From contig JAIPFP010000010.1 in the NCBI GenBank assembly GCA_021736575.1, positions 1-51,003 of the forward strand: 51,003 bases of DNA. The letters are read 5' to 3'. Below the pieces are notes generated by a model. The model did no database searches, was not told the DNA's origin, and saw only the letters and a program-made list of their open reading frames with translations. Shown in pieces: positions 8,582 to 17,859 of the stretch. Source of the DNA: Pirellula sp. (GTDB taxonomy: Bacteria > Planctomycetota > Planctomycetia > Pirellulales > Pirellulaceae). The translations under genes were made by a program, and so were the position numbers. Position 1 is the first letter of the stretch. Each line of letters starts with the position of its first letter.

Positions 8582-9772
8582 CTATTCGGATTTCAACGCA
8601 GCTTGGTAAATTTGCAACATCTCCGGCTGCGAGGCTGGCCGAGGATTGAACGAAGCGGTCCACTGTTTTGTAGCGGAGTCCGCAAGTTTTCCCAAAAGCA
8701 ATTGCGTCTCATCTGCGTTTGCTTTTGATTGGCTCGGCCACTGAGGTAATCCCTCCAACGACGTTGCTAACTTGGCTTCTTGCATCCAACCCTGGAACTC
8801 ATCAGCCACTCGATCCGAAGCCTTTTGTGTCGTTCTGGACTTGTCATGTGGCAGCAAAGACGCAAGTTCGGCATATCGTTTTTCGACGACCGCACTGTTG
8901 AAACGAATGACGTGCGGCATCATCAAGCCGACCGCCTGTCCGTGTGCAACACCCAGCATGGCGGTTAGCGGGTTAGCAAGTGCGTGAGCTGCACCCAACA
9001 TCGACGCTTCGATGGCCATTCCGGCGAAGCAGGCTCCCAATTGCATTCGTCCTCGTGCGTTGACATCGTCCCCTGTTACAAGAACGTGCGAAAAGCTGCG
9101 CGAGAGCAATTGCCAAGCTTCACGCGAATAGCATTCCGAGATTGGCGTGCGCTTGTTGCAGACAAAGGTTTCCAAAGCGTGCGTAATAGCATCAATCCCA
9201 GTCAATGCCGTTACCGAGTTGGGTTGTGTGAGGGTTAACGCAGGGTCTAGGATTGCGACCCGACACGCCGCTTTGGGATCTCCGCACGCCATTTTGACAT
9301 GCGTTTCCGAATCGCTGATCAATGCAAAGGACTGAGTCTCACTCCCAGTCCCCGAAGTCGTCGGGATTGCTATCATCGGAAGCATCGGGTGTGTCGCTTT
9401 GCCGACCCCCCAATAGTCGCTCATGCGGCCACCGCAAGAGTAAAGGAAATTGATTCCTTTCGCGCAATCCATGCTCGAACCACCTCCGAGTCCAACCAGC
9501 AAGTCAGGTTGAAATTCTCTAGCACATTGCACACCTACGTCCACATGATGGGTATTTGGATTCTCGGCTAAATCATGAAACCCTAGGACTTCGACTCCGA
9601 CACTGCGCAGGCTTTCCATGCCGAATGAATAAATGCCTGCATTCACTACGCCAGGATCGCTGACGACCAACGCACGCGCACAACCTAGTTCTCTTGCTAG
9701 GCTCCCAAGGCGTTGCACCGTGTGTGGACCAAAGATGATTCTTGGACGAAGTTGGTAGTCAAATTCCTGCAT
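8582..9772 (-). CDS. Iron-containing alcohol dehydrogenase
   Basis: NAD(P)-dependent group III dehydrogenase of about 396 residues from the ATG at 9772. Visible features are the dinucleotide-binding GLGGGSSMDCAKG (94-106), the PTTSGTGSE block, the metal-ligand region GIDAITHALE, and HALANPLTAMLGVAHGQAVGLMMPHV, which supply the usual Asp and three His ligands. The frame continues upstream to 9901, but the extra residues do not look like this family, which starts with a short strand before IIFGP. The substrate is not predictable. An alcohol or aldehyde link to the ethanolamine lyase 6 kb away is speculative. It converges on the esterase gene across a repeat cluster. Confidence 0.9.
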   Translation of the reverse strand: MQEFDYQLRPRIIFGPHTVQRLGSLARELGCARALVVSDPGVVNAGIYSFGMESLRSVGVEVLGFHDLAENPNTHHVDVGVQCAREFQPDLLVGLGGGSSMDCAKGINFLYSCGGRMSDYWGVGKATHPMLPMIAIPTTSGTGSETQSFALISDSETHVKMACGDPKAACRVAILDPALTLTQPNSVTALTGIDAITHALETFVCNKRTPISECYSREAWQLLSRSFSHVLVTGDDVNARGRMQLGACFAGMAIEASMLGAAHALANPLTAMLGVAHGQAVGLMMPHVIRFNSAVVEKRYAELASLLPHDKSRTTQKASDRVADEFQGWMQEAKLATSLEGLPQWPSQSKANADETQLLLGKLADSATKQWTASFNPRPASQPEMLQIYQAALKSE

Positions 9773-10126
9773 AGATCTATTGTTTTCATTTTGAACAGTA
9801 TCACTATCTCCATCTCGTGTGATTATCCCCTCCGGACAACCGGCCACGACAATCTTAGTGTATTCGGAATAGTTTACCACTTTCCCCCATTTCAATTGCA
9901 CTTGTCTTGGGAGCAGACTTCCTTAGCGTAAATTTTTTGCAGTTACTCCTCCGATATCCTCTGCTGTGTAGTGTTCATGGATGGACCAGAAACCACTCTC
10001 ACTAGAGGGGCAAGATGCCCGTCTGCCAATCCGTGCTCGCCACAAAATGGAATGGGCCTTTGTGTTTAGGCCGTTTTAAAAACGCTAATGCGTTCCACCC
10101 TTGTTCAGGATAGGAGTTCCAGAACT
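9773..10126. promoter_or_regulatory. Divergent leader region upstream of the porin, with a hairpin
   Basis: This 354-base stretch separates the minus-strand dehydrogenase from the plus-strand porin and must hold both promoters. The clearest structure is ggcct-N8-aggcc followed by GTTTT (10055-10077), about 50 bases before the porin start, shaped like a weak terminator or attenuator. A good ribosome-binding site AGGAG lies at 10112-10116. No -35/-10 pair is convincing. Confidence 0.35.
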
Positions 10127-11530
10127 ATGAAATTAAGCAAACTCGCGCTGAGTGCAATGATTGCAAGCGCTTGCTTCGCGGGAACGGCTTTCGGTCAAAC
10201 CAACCGAACCGCCCCAAAGTATTACCCAGCTTCGTACTATAGTTACCACCAAGATGGTGCGGCTACGCAAGCTCCAGCACCAATTGCATCGGCCAGCAAC
10301 GCCGCAAAACCGGCTTCAGATTGCTTTGCCAACAGTCCGGCTTGCGACGTCGCTGCGATTTGCGACGGGAAAGGCAGCAGTTGCGATAGTATGGCCAGCT
10401 GCGGTTGTGGCGCGTCCAGCTGCCAAGGCGGGTGCGGCTCGGGCGGTTTGCTCGGGCTTGGCTTGCTAGGTGGCGGATGCAACTTAGGAGATCCGTGGAA
10501 ACTTGCTCCGAATGGAATCGCCGGAGTCACCGTCGGCGGATGGACGAGTGTTGGATACCACGATCGCAACAACTATTACAACTTCAATAACTATGCTGAT
10601 CACGTTCAACTCGGCCAACAATGGCTCTTCGCTGAAAAAATAGCGAACGGTAGCGACGGCATCGGTTTCGGCGGACGCATCGATTACATCTACGGTACAG
10701 ATGGTCCGGACACTCAGGCATTTGGTATCGCAAATCCTGGGCATTGGGACAACAATTGGGACAATGGTGGAGCGTACGGTAGCGCGATTCCGCAGTTGTA
10801 TGGCGAAGTTGCGGTCGGAGACTTGTCGGTCAAGGTCGGGCACTTCTTTACCATCGTTGGTAACGAAGTCGTTCAATCGACTGGCAACTTCTTCTACAGT
10901 CGTCAGTTCACCTTCTACAACGCTGAGCCGTTCACCCATACGGGTGCTTTGTCAACCTACAATGTTGACGCGGACACTCAGTTGTACAATGGATATGTCA
11001 TGGGTTGGGACAGCGGCTTCGACGATAACGGCGATGCTTACATCGGCGGTTTCAAGAAGAAGCTGAACGACACATTCACCCTGTTGTACACAACGGTTCT
11101 CGGCCGATTCGGTGACCGCAATGCGGGTGCCGTTGGCGAAAATGGCGGAATTCAAAGCGTGGTTTTGACAGCCAATTTAACGGAGAAGCTGACGTACATC
11201 TCGCAAACCGACTCGTTGTACACACACACGAACGCTGGTGCTACATTCCGTAATACTTTTGGAAACATCAATTACCTAATCTACAAGGTAAACGATTGCG
11301 TTTCGATTGGAAATCGTTTTGAGTGGTTTAATTTCAGCGGTGCTGCCTTTAACAACGTCAAGAACGACGACAATTTCAACTACACAGCGGGCATCAACTA
11401 CAAGGTTAATTCGAACTTGGTGCTCCGCCCTGAAGCCCGTTGGGTCTGGGATCGTCAACGCTACGGATTCAATGAAAACTTCGCATCGAGCCAAGTCGCA
11501 TGCGGTGGAGACATGGTCTTTACGTTCTAG
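10127..11530 (+). CDS. Outer-membrane porin, BBP2 type, with Cys-rich N-terminal linker
   Basis: Predicted beta-barrel outer-membrane protein of 467 residues. It has a signal peptide (MKLSKLALSAMIASACFAGT, cleavage near AFG-Q), a low-complexity linker with nine cysteines at about residues 66-118, then a barrel domain of alternating aromatic strands rich in Asn, Gly and Tyr (GWTSVGYHDRNNYYNF onward), ending with a final strand VACGGDMVFTF with terminal Phe. Planctomycete porins of the BBP2 family share this layout. AGGAG (10112-10116) ten bases before ATG 10127 decides the start; an upstream ATG at 10088 lacks a signal peptide. A strong intrinsic terminator follows 35 bases after the stop, so it is a single-gene unit and probably abundantly expressed. 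Confidence 0.85.
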   Translation: MKLSKLALSAMIASACFAGTAFGQTNRTAPKYYPASYYSYHQDGAATQAPAPIASASNAAKPASDCFANSPACDVAAICDGKGSSCDSMASCGCGASSCQGGCGSGGLLGLGLLGGGCNLGDPWKLAPNGIAGVTVGGWTSVGYHDRNNYYNFNNYADHVQLGQQWLFAEKIANGSDGIGFGGRIDYIYGTDGPDTQAFGIANPGHWDNNWDNGGAYGSAIPQLYGEVAVGDLSVKVGHFFTIVGNEVVQSTGNFFYSRQFTFYNAEPFTHTGALSTYNVDADTQLYNGYVMGWDSGFDDNGDAYIGGFKKKLNDTFTLLYTTVLGRFGDRNAGAVGENGGIQSVVLTANLTEKLTYISQTDSLYTHTNAGATFRNTFGNINYLIYKVNDCVSIGNRFEWFNFSGAAFNNVKNDDNFNYTAGINYKVNSNLVLRPEARWVWDRQRYGFNENFASSQVACGGDMVFTF

Positions 11531-11564
11531 TCGGAATAGGGATAGGCGGATCTAAACACAGAAG

Positions 11565-11593
11565 ACACCCTGCCAATTGGCAGGGTGTTTTTG
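11565..11593 (+). terminator. Rho-independent terminator of the porin gene
   Basis: A perfect ten-base-pair stem acaccctgcc / ggcagggtgt with an AATT loop (11565-11588) is followed by a T-rich tail. It lies 35 bases after the porin stop codon and is the best intrinsic terminator in the window. Confidence 0.92.
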
Positions 11594-11656
11594 TTTGATA
11601 CCTTGGTATCCCGCTTCGAATCGCTCCATCCATTCGTGTCGCCTTACAATGCATCC

Positions 11657-12391
11657 ATGAACAAAACTGCCAAAGGGCTCGTAGCAGCCGCACGACAGCT
11701 TCGAGCTGAGCTCGACATGCTCAACTTCTCGGCACCGGTAGCCTGTGTCTACAATCCGTTGCATTACGCTTGGTTGGCTCATGAGAAATATTTGAGCACC
11801 TACGCGCACAGCCCTTGCCGCGTCTACTTGTTGGGCATGAACCCAGGCCCTTGGGGGATGGCTCAAACCGGTGTGCCGTTCGGCGAAATCGATGCCGTTC
11901 GAAACTATCTAAAAATCGAAACCCGAATCGATAAGCCGTCCGTGGAACATCCCAAAAGGCCAATTGAGGGCTTTGCGTGCCAACGGAGCGAGGTCTCCGG
12001 CAAGCGTCTCTGGGGGCTCTTTGCGCATCGTTATCCCAATCCTGTCGACTTCTTCGCAGAGCATTTCGTTTCGAATTACTGCCCGCTTGTCTTCATGGAC
12101 GAAGGTGCGAGAAACGTGACGCCGGACAAACTCTCGGCGAACGAGACTGCCCTGTTGGATGCGCCTTGCGATCGCCACTTGCAACAGTCGTTGCTATTAA
12201 TAAAACCCGAGTTCGCAGTTGGAGTGGGCGCCTATGCGCAAGCATGCTTGAAACGCGTTTGCGACTCTCACCAACAATTAAAGGATACGACGGTTTGCAA
12301 AATATTGCACCCGAGTCCCGCATCGCCCGCAGCCAACCGTGATTGGTCGGGGCAAGCGACCAAGCAACTGCAAGATGCAGGAATTTGGTAG
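11657..12391 (+). CDS. SMUG1-type uracil-DNA glycosylase
   Basis: Predicted base-excision repair enzyme that removes uracil (and probably 5-hydroxymethyluracil) from DNA. The 244-residue product has the SMUG1 water-activating block GMNPGPWGMAQTGVPFGE (60-77) and the C-terminal HPSPASPAANRDW loop with the catalytic-type His218, both intact. The ATG at 11657 is chosen because upstream in-frame codons lie inside the porin terminator. SMUG1 was first known from animals, but homologues occur in some bacteria including planctomycetes. It is a stand-alone gene 126 bases after the porin. No other repair gene is nearby. Confidence 0.88.
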   Translation: MNKTAKGLVAAARQLRAELDMLNFSAPVACVYNPLHYAWLAHEKYLSTYAHSPCRVYLLGMNPGPWGMAQTGVPFGEIDAVRNYLKIETRIDKPSVEHPKRPIEGFACQRSEVSGKRLWGLFAHRYPNPVDFFAEHFVSNYCPLVFMDEGARNVTPDKLSANETALLDAPCDRHLQQSLLLIKPEFAVGVGAYAQACLKRVCDSHQQLKDTTVCKILHPSPASPAANRDWSGQATKQLQDAGIW

Positions 12392-12759
12392 CAGTCTTGG
12401 CAAGCCCTCTTTTCGCGGCGGTCAGCGCGATGGCGACGGCCTTGTCTTCGTGAACTTGGGCGTTGTGCCCAATGCTCGCAACATGCTTGGGGTTAGGTAA
12501 ACTCACTTCCGTTTGCTGTATTCCTGCCCCCCACGTGCTTCCAAGAGATGAACCGCCAAATGCGGTTCCGAATGCCGGGGTGTGGGAAGTGTTATGCAAT
12601 TGATCCCGAAAGGGATCACTAAGCGTTAACGAATTGACATAAATTCGCTGTCCCAGTTATTCGTTAAGTGCGTGCGAGACTACAATGCCGGTTGAGCGGT
12701 GTTCGAATCGACTGGCTGGTTGCTCAAGATACTTAACCCAGGTTAACGGGAATTCGTAA
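12392..12759. other. Intergenic region with small hairpin
   Basis: About 370 bases with no supported gene. It contains a perfect hairpin tgatccc-gaaa-gggatca at 12601-12618 with no T run, and a TTGACA box (12634-12639) without a good -10 partner. Either could belong to control of the following gene, but neither is secure. Frames crossing it on the minus strand run antisense into the uracil glycosylase gene and look like noise. Confidence 0.4.
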
Positions 12760-14337
12760 ATGCTGAAACTTAGAAATCGCCGTTGTTGGACGCTGTTTGC
12801 CGTCATCTGGCTTTGCCAGGTTGCGACGCTCTGCAGCCAGGAAAAGTCGACGAGACCATCCGTTGCCGTAGACGAACTCGTGTTCGTTCAAGCGGGTGAT
12901 TTGCCGATCATCATCTCGGCCCCTCATGGCGGTACGGGCGAGGTACCAGGAGTATCCGAACGGACAGGTGCAGGATTGGCGACAGGCCCATCTGGGTTCT
13001 TTACCGGTCGTGACGGTGGTACCGAGGAGCTCGCGATGGAGGTCGTCGAGGCGATCAAAAAGCGATTTGGGAAATCTCCGTATGTCGTAGTCTCCAAAGT
13101 CCATCGCAAATACATGGACCCAAATCGTCCCCCTGATATCTCCTTCGAAGATGCGAAGATGAAACCCTACTACGAACACTACCACGACCATCTATCGAAG
13201 TTCGATCGGGAGGTGACGGACCGCTTCAAGGCAGGTGTTTTGATCGATTTACACGGTCAGGGAACAAGCAAAGAGACGGTCTTTCGAGGTACCAAAAATG
13301 GACTTACAGTCACGCATCTTCGAGAGACGTTTGGAGAAGCGGCCCACATCGGTACCAAGAGCCTGTTTGGACTGCTAAGCGCACGGGGCTGGAAAGTGCA
13401 TCCCTCGCCACACCATGAAAAAGAACAATCCGGCTTCACCGGTGGCTACATCGTTCAGTCGTATGGAAGCCACAAATCGCGACCAATCGACGCGATTCAA
13501 CTTGAGTTCGGTGCCGAGTATCGAGTGGCAGGCAAACGAGCCAAGACCGCTGAGGTGCTGACAGACGCACTGGTCGAGTACGCCGGTCTCTACTTGCAAG
13601 TGCAAGTGCCCGCCGAACTGAAAACGAGCGGGACGTCAAAGCCTCGGCTAAAAGTAGCAGTGTTTGTCGACGAAGGGGTAAGTTCCACAGCAAAACTATT
13701 CAAGGCCTTGGAAAGCGACACGAGCCTGGTTGCATCCAAGGTTTCGGCTACGGACATACGCGATGGCAAGCTCGACGAGTATTTGGTATTGATTCATCCG
13801 GGTGGCTCTGCCCGCAGTCAGGGAAAAGCCCTTGGCGAAGAGGGCCGAATGAAAGTGCGAGAGTTTGTGAGAAGCGGGCATGGAATGGTAGGGATTTGCG
13901 CGGGTGCGTATCTGGCGTGTAGCGACAACGATCAACGTCTTAGGATACTTGATGCGAAAGTTATCGATCGCGAGCACTGGAACCGAGGATTTGGCAACGT
14001 CGATATCTCGATTACTTCGCTCGGACACGAAATACTCGCACTCGAAAAAGGAAGAACAGAGGTCTACTATCATCAGGGGCCATTGCTCGCTCCCGCAGAG
14101 GATTTACAAGTTCCGGACTATCGTACGTTAGCAAGATTTGAAACCGAAATCGCAAAGAATAACGCACCGACGGGTGTGATGGTTGGCACGACAGCGATTG
14201 CACTAGGTGAGTTCGGAAACGGTCGGGTAATCTGCTTCAGCCCGCATCCCGAAAAAACCCCCGGCCTTGAGTCGATGTTACTTCAGGGTATTCACTGGGC
14301 CGGAGGCAAAAAGATGTCCGGTCCCTCTTCACAATAG
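12760..14337 (+). CDS. Secreted N-formylglutamate amidohydrolase-like / BPL_N glutamine-amidotransferase-like fusion
   Basis: Two-domain exported protein of 525 residues. A signal peptide (hydrophobic 10-25, cleavage near CSQ-E) precedes a domain of about 45-285 resembling N-formylglutamate amidohydrolase: ISAPHGG, SKVHRKYMDPNRP, VLIDLHGQG and a late HHEK. These supply the metal-type His and Asp residues. Residues 290-520 resemble the BPL_N class I glutamine-amidotransferase-like fold, with nucleophile elbow GICAGAYLAC (Cys380) and a late SPHPEK His. Such pairs suggest hydrolysis or sensing of amide-linked compounds outside the cytoplasm, but the substrate is unknown. The 3' end, including the TAG stop, coincides with the beginning of a duplicated ~135-base element, so the true C-terminus may have been replaced. 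Confidence 0.78.
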   Translation: MLKLRNRRCWTLFAVIWLCQVATLCSQEKSTRPSVAVDELVFVQAGDLPIIISAPHGGTGEVPGVSERTGAGLATGPSGFFTGRDGGTEELAMEVVEAIKKRFGKSPYVVVSKVHRKYMDPNRPPDISFEDAKMKPYYEHYHDHLSKFDREVTDRFKAGVLIDLHGQGTSKETVFRGTKNGLTVTHLRETFGEAAHIGTKSLFGLLSARGWKVHPSPHHEKEQSGFTGGYIVQSYGSHKSRPIDAIQLEFGAEYRVAGKRAKTAEVLTDALVEYAGLYLQVQVPAELKTSGTSKPRLKVAVFVDEGVSSTAKLFKALESDTSLVASKVSATDIRDGKLDEYLVLIHPGGSARSQGKALGEEGRMKVREFVRSGHGMVGICAGAYLACSDNDQRLRILDAKVIDREHWNRGFGNVDISITSLGHEILALEKGRTEVYYHQGPLLAPAEDLQVPDYRTLARFETEIAKNNAPTGVMVGTTAIALGEFGNGRVICFSPHPEKTPGLESMLLQGIHWAGGKKMSGPSSQ

Positions 14338-14474
14338 CGGTGGCGCTACAAGATCACCAACCGAAAGGATTCCGTCAGCGGCTTCTGGCCCAGGAGCGCC
14401 CCGCCGAGAAGCGGCTACATGATGAACGTGGACCACACATGGGGCTGGGCCGGGCTGGGCCTTTTCGCGGATCG
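14331..14474. repeat. Direct repeat element, copy 1
   Basis: Nearly identical to 15613-15746. This copy carries an extra 10-base duplication (ctgggccggg at about 14454-14463). On the minus strand the shared part plus its upstream neighbour reads with strong G/C in third codon positions (DPEEMVRECLTIREKAQP, then after the duplication HVWSTFIMQPLLGGALLGQ in another frame, ending at a TAG). It therefore looks like the frameshifted 3' end of a high-GC gene that I do not recognise. Confidence 0.8.
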
Positions 14475-15294
<820 letters not shown>

Positions 15295-15518
15295 TGATGA
15301 TGGAACCCAGAAACGACTTACGAAAAAGACTCAGCAAGGGAGATAACTCATTTGAGTGAAACAACTTGTCACGATAGTACAGTGCCATCCGTGCTAGGCA
15401 CCTACCTTGCGCATTGAAACAACGAGGTCATCGCCGGGTTCGGTGTGTCTGCTGTGTTCGGCTTTCTCATCGTTCCTGGTGTTTTCTTGCAATGGCGATA
15501 CGAAGCGCAAACAGACTG

Positions 15519-15578
15519 TCAGACCGCCGAAAGGCCGCCGTCGATGCGAATGACTTGCCCGCAAATGAAGTCGGACGA
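15519..15578 (-). pseudogene. Short-chain dehydrogenase, C-terminal scrap
   Basis: On the minus strand these 60 bases read SSDFICGQVIRIDGGLSAV and then a TGA stop (15519-15521). This is the typical C-terminus of a short-chain dehydrogenase/3-oxoacyl-ACP reductase (usually ITGQVIRVDGG). No more of the gene is present: the homology ends at the 32-base direct repeat. It is a second unrelated gene fragment in the same scrambled region. Confidence 0.75.
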
Positions 15579-15605
15579 ACACCCGGGTGCCTGGCACCTA
15601 TCTAT
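15574..15605. repeat. 32-bp direct repeat, left copy
   Basis: Identical to 15746-15777: gacgaacacccgggtgcctg and the following 12 bases. The two copies bracket copy 2 of the ~135-base element, forming a 172-base unit that looks like a small transposed or duplicated cassette. The core is the ggtgcctggcacc palindrome. Confidence 0.9.
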
Positions 15606-15612
15606 TCTCTTT

Positions 15613-15746
15613 ACAATAGCGGTGGCGCTACAAGATCACCAACCGAAAGGATTCCGTCAGCGGCTTCTGGCCCAGGAGCGCCCCGCCGAGAAGCGGCTGC
15701 ATGATGAACGTGGACCACACGTGGGGCTGGGCCTTTTCGCGGATCG
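15613..15746. repeat. Direct repeat element, copy 2
   Basis: Matches 14331-14474 apart from a few substitutions and the lack of the 10-base internal duplication. It starts at acaatagcggtggcgctac, the same bases that form the end of the amidohydrolase fusion gene. It is bracketed by the 32-base repeats. Confidence 0.85.
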
Positions 15747-15777
15747 ACGAACACCCGGGTGCCTGGCACCTATCTAT
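15746..15777. repeat. 32-bp direct repeat, right copy
   Basis: Second identical copy of the repeat at 15574-15605. Homology to the Old Yellow Enzyme resumes directly after it, at ctgcggttatctgactgg. Confidence 0.9.
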
Positions 15778-15960
15778 CTGCGGTTATCTGACTGGGTGGA
15801 AGGCGGCGTAACGCTAGATGAATCGATCGAACTTATCCGGCAATTGAAAACGGCAGGGCTCGACATGATCGACGTTAGCCACGGAATGGTCACGCCCAAT
15901 GTAGACGTTCCCTGGGCACCGGGAATGATGATCGCTCCTGCCGGACGCATTCGACGCGAG
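15778..15960 (+). pseudogene. Old Yellow Enzyme, internal fragment
   Basis: About 61 residues from the second half of the same ene-reductase: RLSDWVEGGVTLDESIELIR, then GLDMIDVSHGMVTPN and PAGRIRREA, which match the RxSxxDW and DLIDVSSGG...ERIRRE region of YqjM-type enzymes. Between this and the N-terminal fragment roughly 130 codons of the normal gene are missing. The homology stops after IRREA at about 15960, losing the last FMN-binding part. Two codons of the usual SATDW are also absent. The residual frame runs on to 16065 without further similarity. Confidence 0.85.
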
Positions 15961-16009
15961 GCCAATACTGCGCGGCCAATTTGCGCGTGGGGAGTTGCGC
16001 TAGCGCGAG

Positions 16010-16588
16010 TCAAGAGCTCTGGATTGGAGGCTGGGCCGCAACATCCGTTAGTTTGCAGAAAATAAGCGAGTCGGTGAACGTGCCGTTGTAATGCCAATTC
16101 TCTCGAAAGTGTGCTTCTTGAACAAAGCCACACTTGATGAGAACCGCTTGGCTAGCCAGATTCGCGACCGAAGTGTTCGCTTCGAGGCTATGCAATCTCA
16201 AGGTGTGGAATGCGTATGCGAGCACGGCTTCGATGGCCTCAGACATGATGCCTTGTCGCCATGATTCCGGCCTTAGCATGAAACCGATTTCCGCTCGATG
16301 ATGCCTCTTGTCGATTCGCCATAAACAAACGGCACCAATCAACTCGTTGGAATCGCGAAGGCATATTCCCCATTGGACACCCGCTCCTGTTTCCAAGTCC
16401 CGATGCATTTTCAAGATCATGCCTTCGACGGCTGATGAGTCTTTGTCATCATCTCGACCGAGGTACTTAGTTACCGCCGGGTTGTTCCGCAATGCAAACA
16501 ACTTCTCTGTATCCGAGACGACGATTTCTCGAAGCAACAAGCGTTGCGTTTCAATGGTCGGAAAGCGTTCGATGCGAATTGGGAGCAT
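16010..16588 (-). CDS. GNAT N-acetyltransferase, RimJ/RimL type
   Basis: Predicted acetyl-CoA-dependent N-acetyltransferase of 192 residues. The family opening IETQRLLLREIVVSDTEKLF (12-31) is followed by GAVCLWRIDKRHHRAEIGFML, the acetyl-CoA loop region RPESWRQGIMSEAI (R/Q-x-x-G variant) and the closing ANLASQAVLIKCGFVQEAHF. The pattern resembles ribosomal-protein acetyltransferases and self-immunity or drug-modifying relatives; the substrate cannot be told. It runs convergent to the broken Old Yellow Enzyme gene and follows the DUF1570 gene after 10 bases on the same strand, so it is probably the last gene of a GroES-DUF1570-GNAT unit. Confidence 0.88.
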   Translation of the reverse strand: MLPIRIERFPTIETQRLLLREIVVSDTEKLFALRNNPAVTKYLGRDDDKDSSAVEGMILKMHRDLETGAGVQWGICLRDSNELIGAVCLWRIDKRHHRAEIGFMLRPESWRQGIMSEAIEAVLAYAFHTLRLHSLEANTSVANLASQAVLIKCGFVQEAHFRENWHYNGTFTDSLIFCKLTDVAAQPPIQSS

Positions 16589-16598
16589 GAGCGAGCCG

Positions 16599-17837
16599 TT
16601 ACCGTACTTTCTGCATGAACCTTACGAAGTCCTTGTCGAACTTGCTCAAGTCATCCCCAAAGGAGTGCTGGAAAAGCTCGATTCTTTCCTTTGGACTAGA
16701 CGTTTTGCCGGGCGGAATCTCGCGAATGCTTTTGACATAACTTGCAAATTGCTTAGGCTTGCTTTTGAGCAAGTAGAACGTGAGTCCCCAAGCTTCCGCA
16801 TACGCTGAAGTCATCGTTTCGCCAGAACGTAGCTTCCCATCGTCCATCAGCAACGTTTCCAGGGAGTCGGACCGTCGCTGAGGCATGTAGCGAGCAAGGT
16901 TTTGGTAGTTGTATATGTTTACTTTACCCGTTCCTCCCCATCCATTTGGGCTGTTTGGATCGGGCGATTCAAAGAAGGTTGCAAGACCTTCGCTGAACCA
17001 AAGCGGACTGTCGCCGAGCCTCACTTGCAGACCGCTGTTGAACGATATCTGATGGCAGGCTTCGTGCACGATGGTTGCGACGGTACGTTCTGCTTGTGGA
17101 CGAGACAGTATTTGATTGATCAATTCCTGATTGACTTGAGCTCCGGGAGGCAACATCCCTTCGATGCCGGTCAAATCATACGAAGCCAATCGATTGGTTG
17201 TCTGATGGTAATAACCGATGGTGTTCTCTGCGCCTGCGAACTCCTTGCTCGCGTAGTCAACGTAACCTTGCTTGGTTTCAAAAAGGAGAGCAACGAGTGG
17301 GAATCGCGGGGGCAAAAGCTCAATGCCATTCTTCTTCCAAAATGCGTAGAATCCTTTGTGGAGGCGTTCGTATAGACTTAGGTTCCAACGAGCGTAGACG
17401 TCCGATGTGTTGTAGCAAACGGCAATGTGATCCTTCTGCATCGTTTTGAAGCCGGCTGGCAAGAGTTTCAAGACTCTTGCGGCGAGTTCTTTGGCAGGGG
17501 TTGGAACAAGCGTTCCGGGCAACTCCTCGATTCTTTTCAGTTCCGAAGGTGCGATCGCGGTGAGTTGACCGTCTGCATCGAGGATTAGGTGGCCCTGAAT
17601 TTCATGACATGCGACCAACTCACCCACGACTACCCGAAGCTCCTTGCTCTCTTCGAAAGTCATTCTCAGCAGAGATTGAAGAGGCGGTTTGACCGGATTC
17701 GTTTTTTCGGAGGCCGACGGTGGGGAAGGTTCGGTTTGCCCGCGAATTTTTCCGCAGCATGCGATTCCAGCGAAGCAACAAATCGAACTCAGAAAGCAAA
17801 CTTGTAGGACCGAGGACAATAGGTTGGTTGAATGCAT
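16599..17837 (-). CDS. DUF1570 domain metalloprotease-like secreted protein
   Basis: Exported protein of 412 residues from the ATG at 17837, with a Cys-rich hydrophobic signal segment (LLSSVLQVCFLSSICCFAG). The C-terminal half matches the planctomycete DUF1570 pattern: a gluzincin-type HEACH at 258-262 and the downstream WFSEGLATFFE with Glu283 as probable third zinc ligand. This predicts a zinc peptidase of unknown substrate. An in-frame TTG at 17870 would overlap the GroES-like stop by 11 bases. The ATG start leaves a 22-base gap and gives a better signal peptide. It lies between the GroES-like gene and a GNAT gene on the same strand. Confidence 0.85.
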   Translation of the reverse strand: MHSTNLLSSVLQVCFLSSICCFAGIACCGKIRGQTEPSPPSASEKTNPVKPPLQSLLRMTFEESKELRVVVGELVACHEIQGHLILDADGQLTAIAPSELKRIEELPGTLVPTPAKELAARVLKLLPAGFKTMQKDHIAVCYNTSDVYARWNLSLYERLHKGFYAFWKKNGIELLPPRFPLVALLFETKQGYVDYASKEFAGAENTIGYYHQTTNRLASYDLTGIEGMLPPGAQVNQELINQILSRPQAERTVATIVHEACHQISFNSGLQVRLGDSPLWFSEGLATFFESPDPNSPNGWGGTGKVNIYNYQNLARYMPQRRSDSLETLLMDDGKLRSGETMTSAYAEAWGLTFYLLKSKPKQFASYVKSIREIPPGKTSSPKERIELFQHSFGDDLSKFDKDFVRFMQKVR

Positions 17838-17859
17838 ACCGTTTTTGCGACAGTCCAGG

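Noticed and set aside
10484-10939. Minus-strand frame of 151 codons inside the porin
   Set aside because: Mirror of repetitive Asn/Gly codons in the barrel; not plausible as a gene.
12093-12599. Minus-strand frame of 168 codons overlapping the uracil glycosylase end
   Set aside because: Antisense over most of its length, composition atypical, no domain.
15445-16065. Continuous 206-codon plus-strand frame through the scrap region
   Set aside because: It merges antisense dehydrogenase remnant, repeat element and the internal Old Yellow Enzyme piece; treated as a chimera of pseudogene parts, not a gene.
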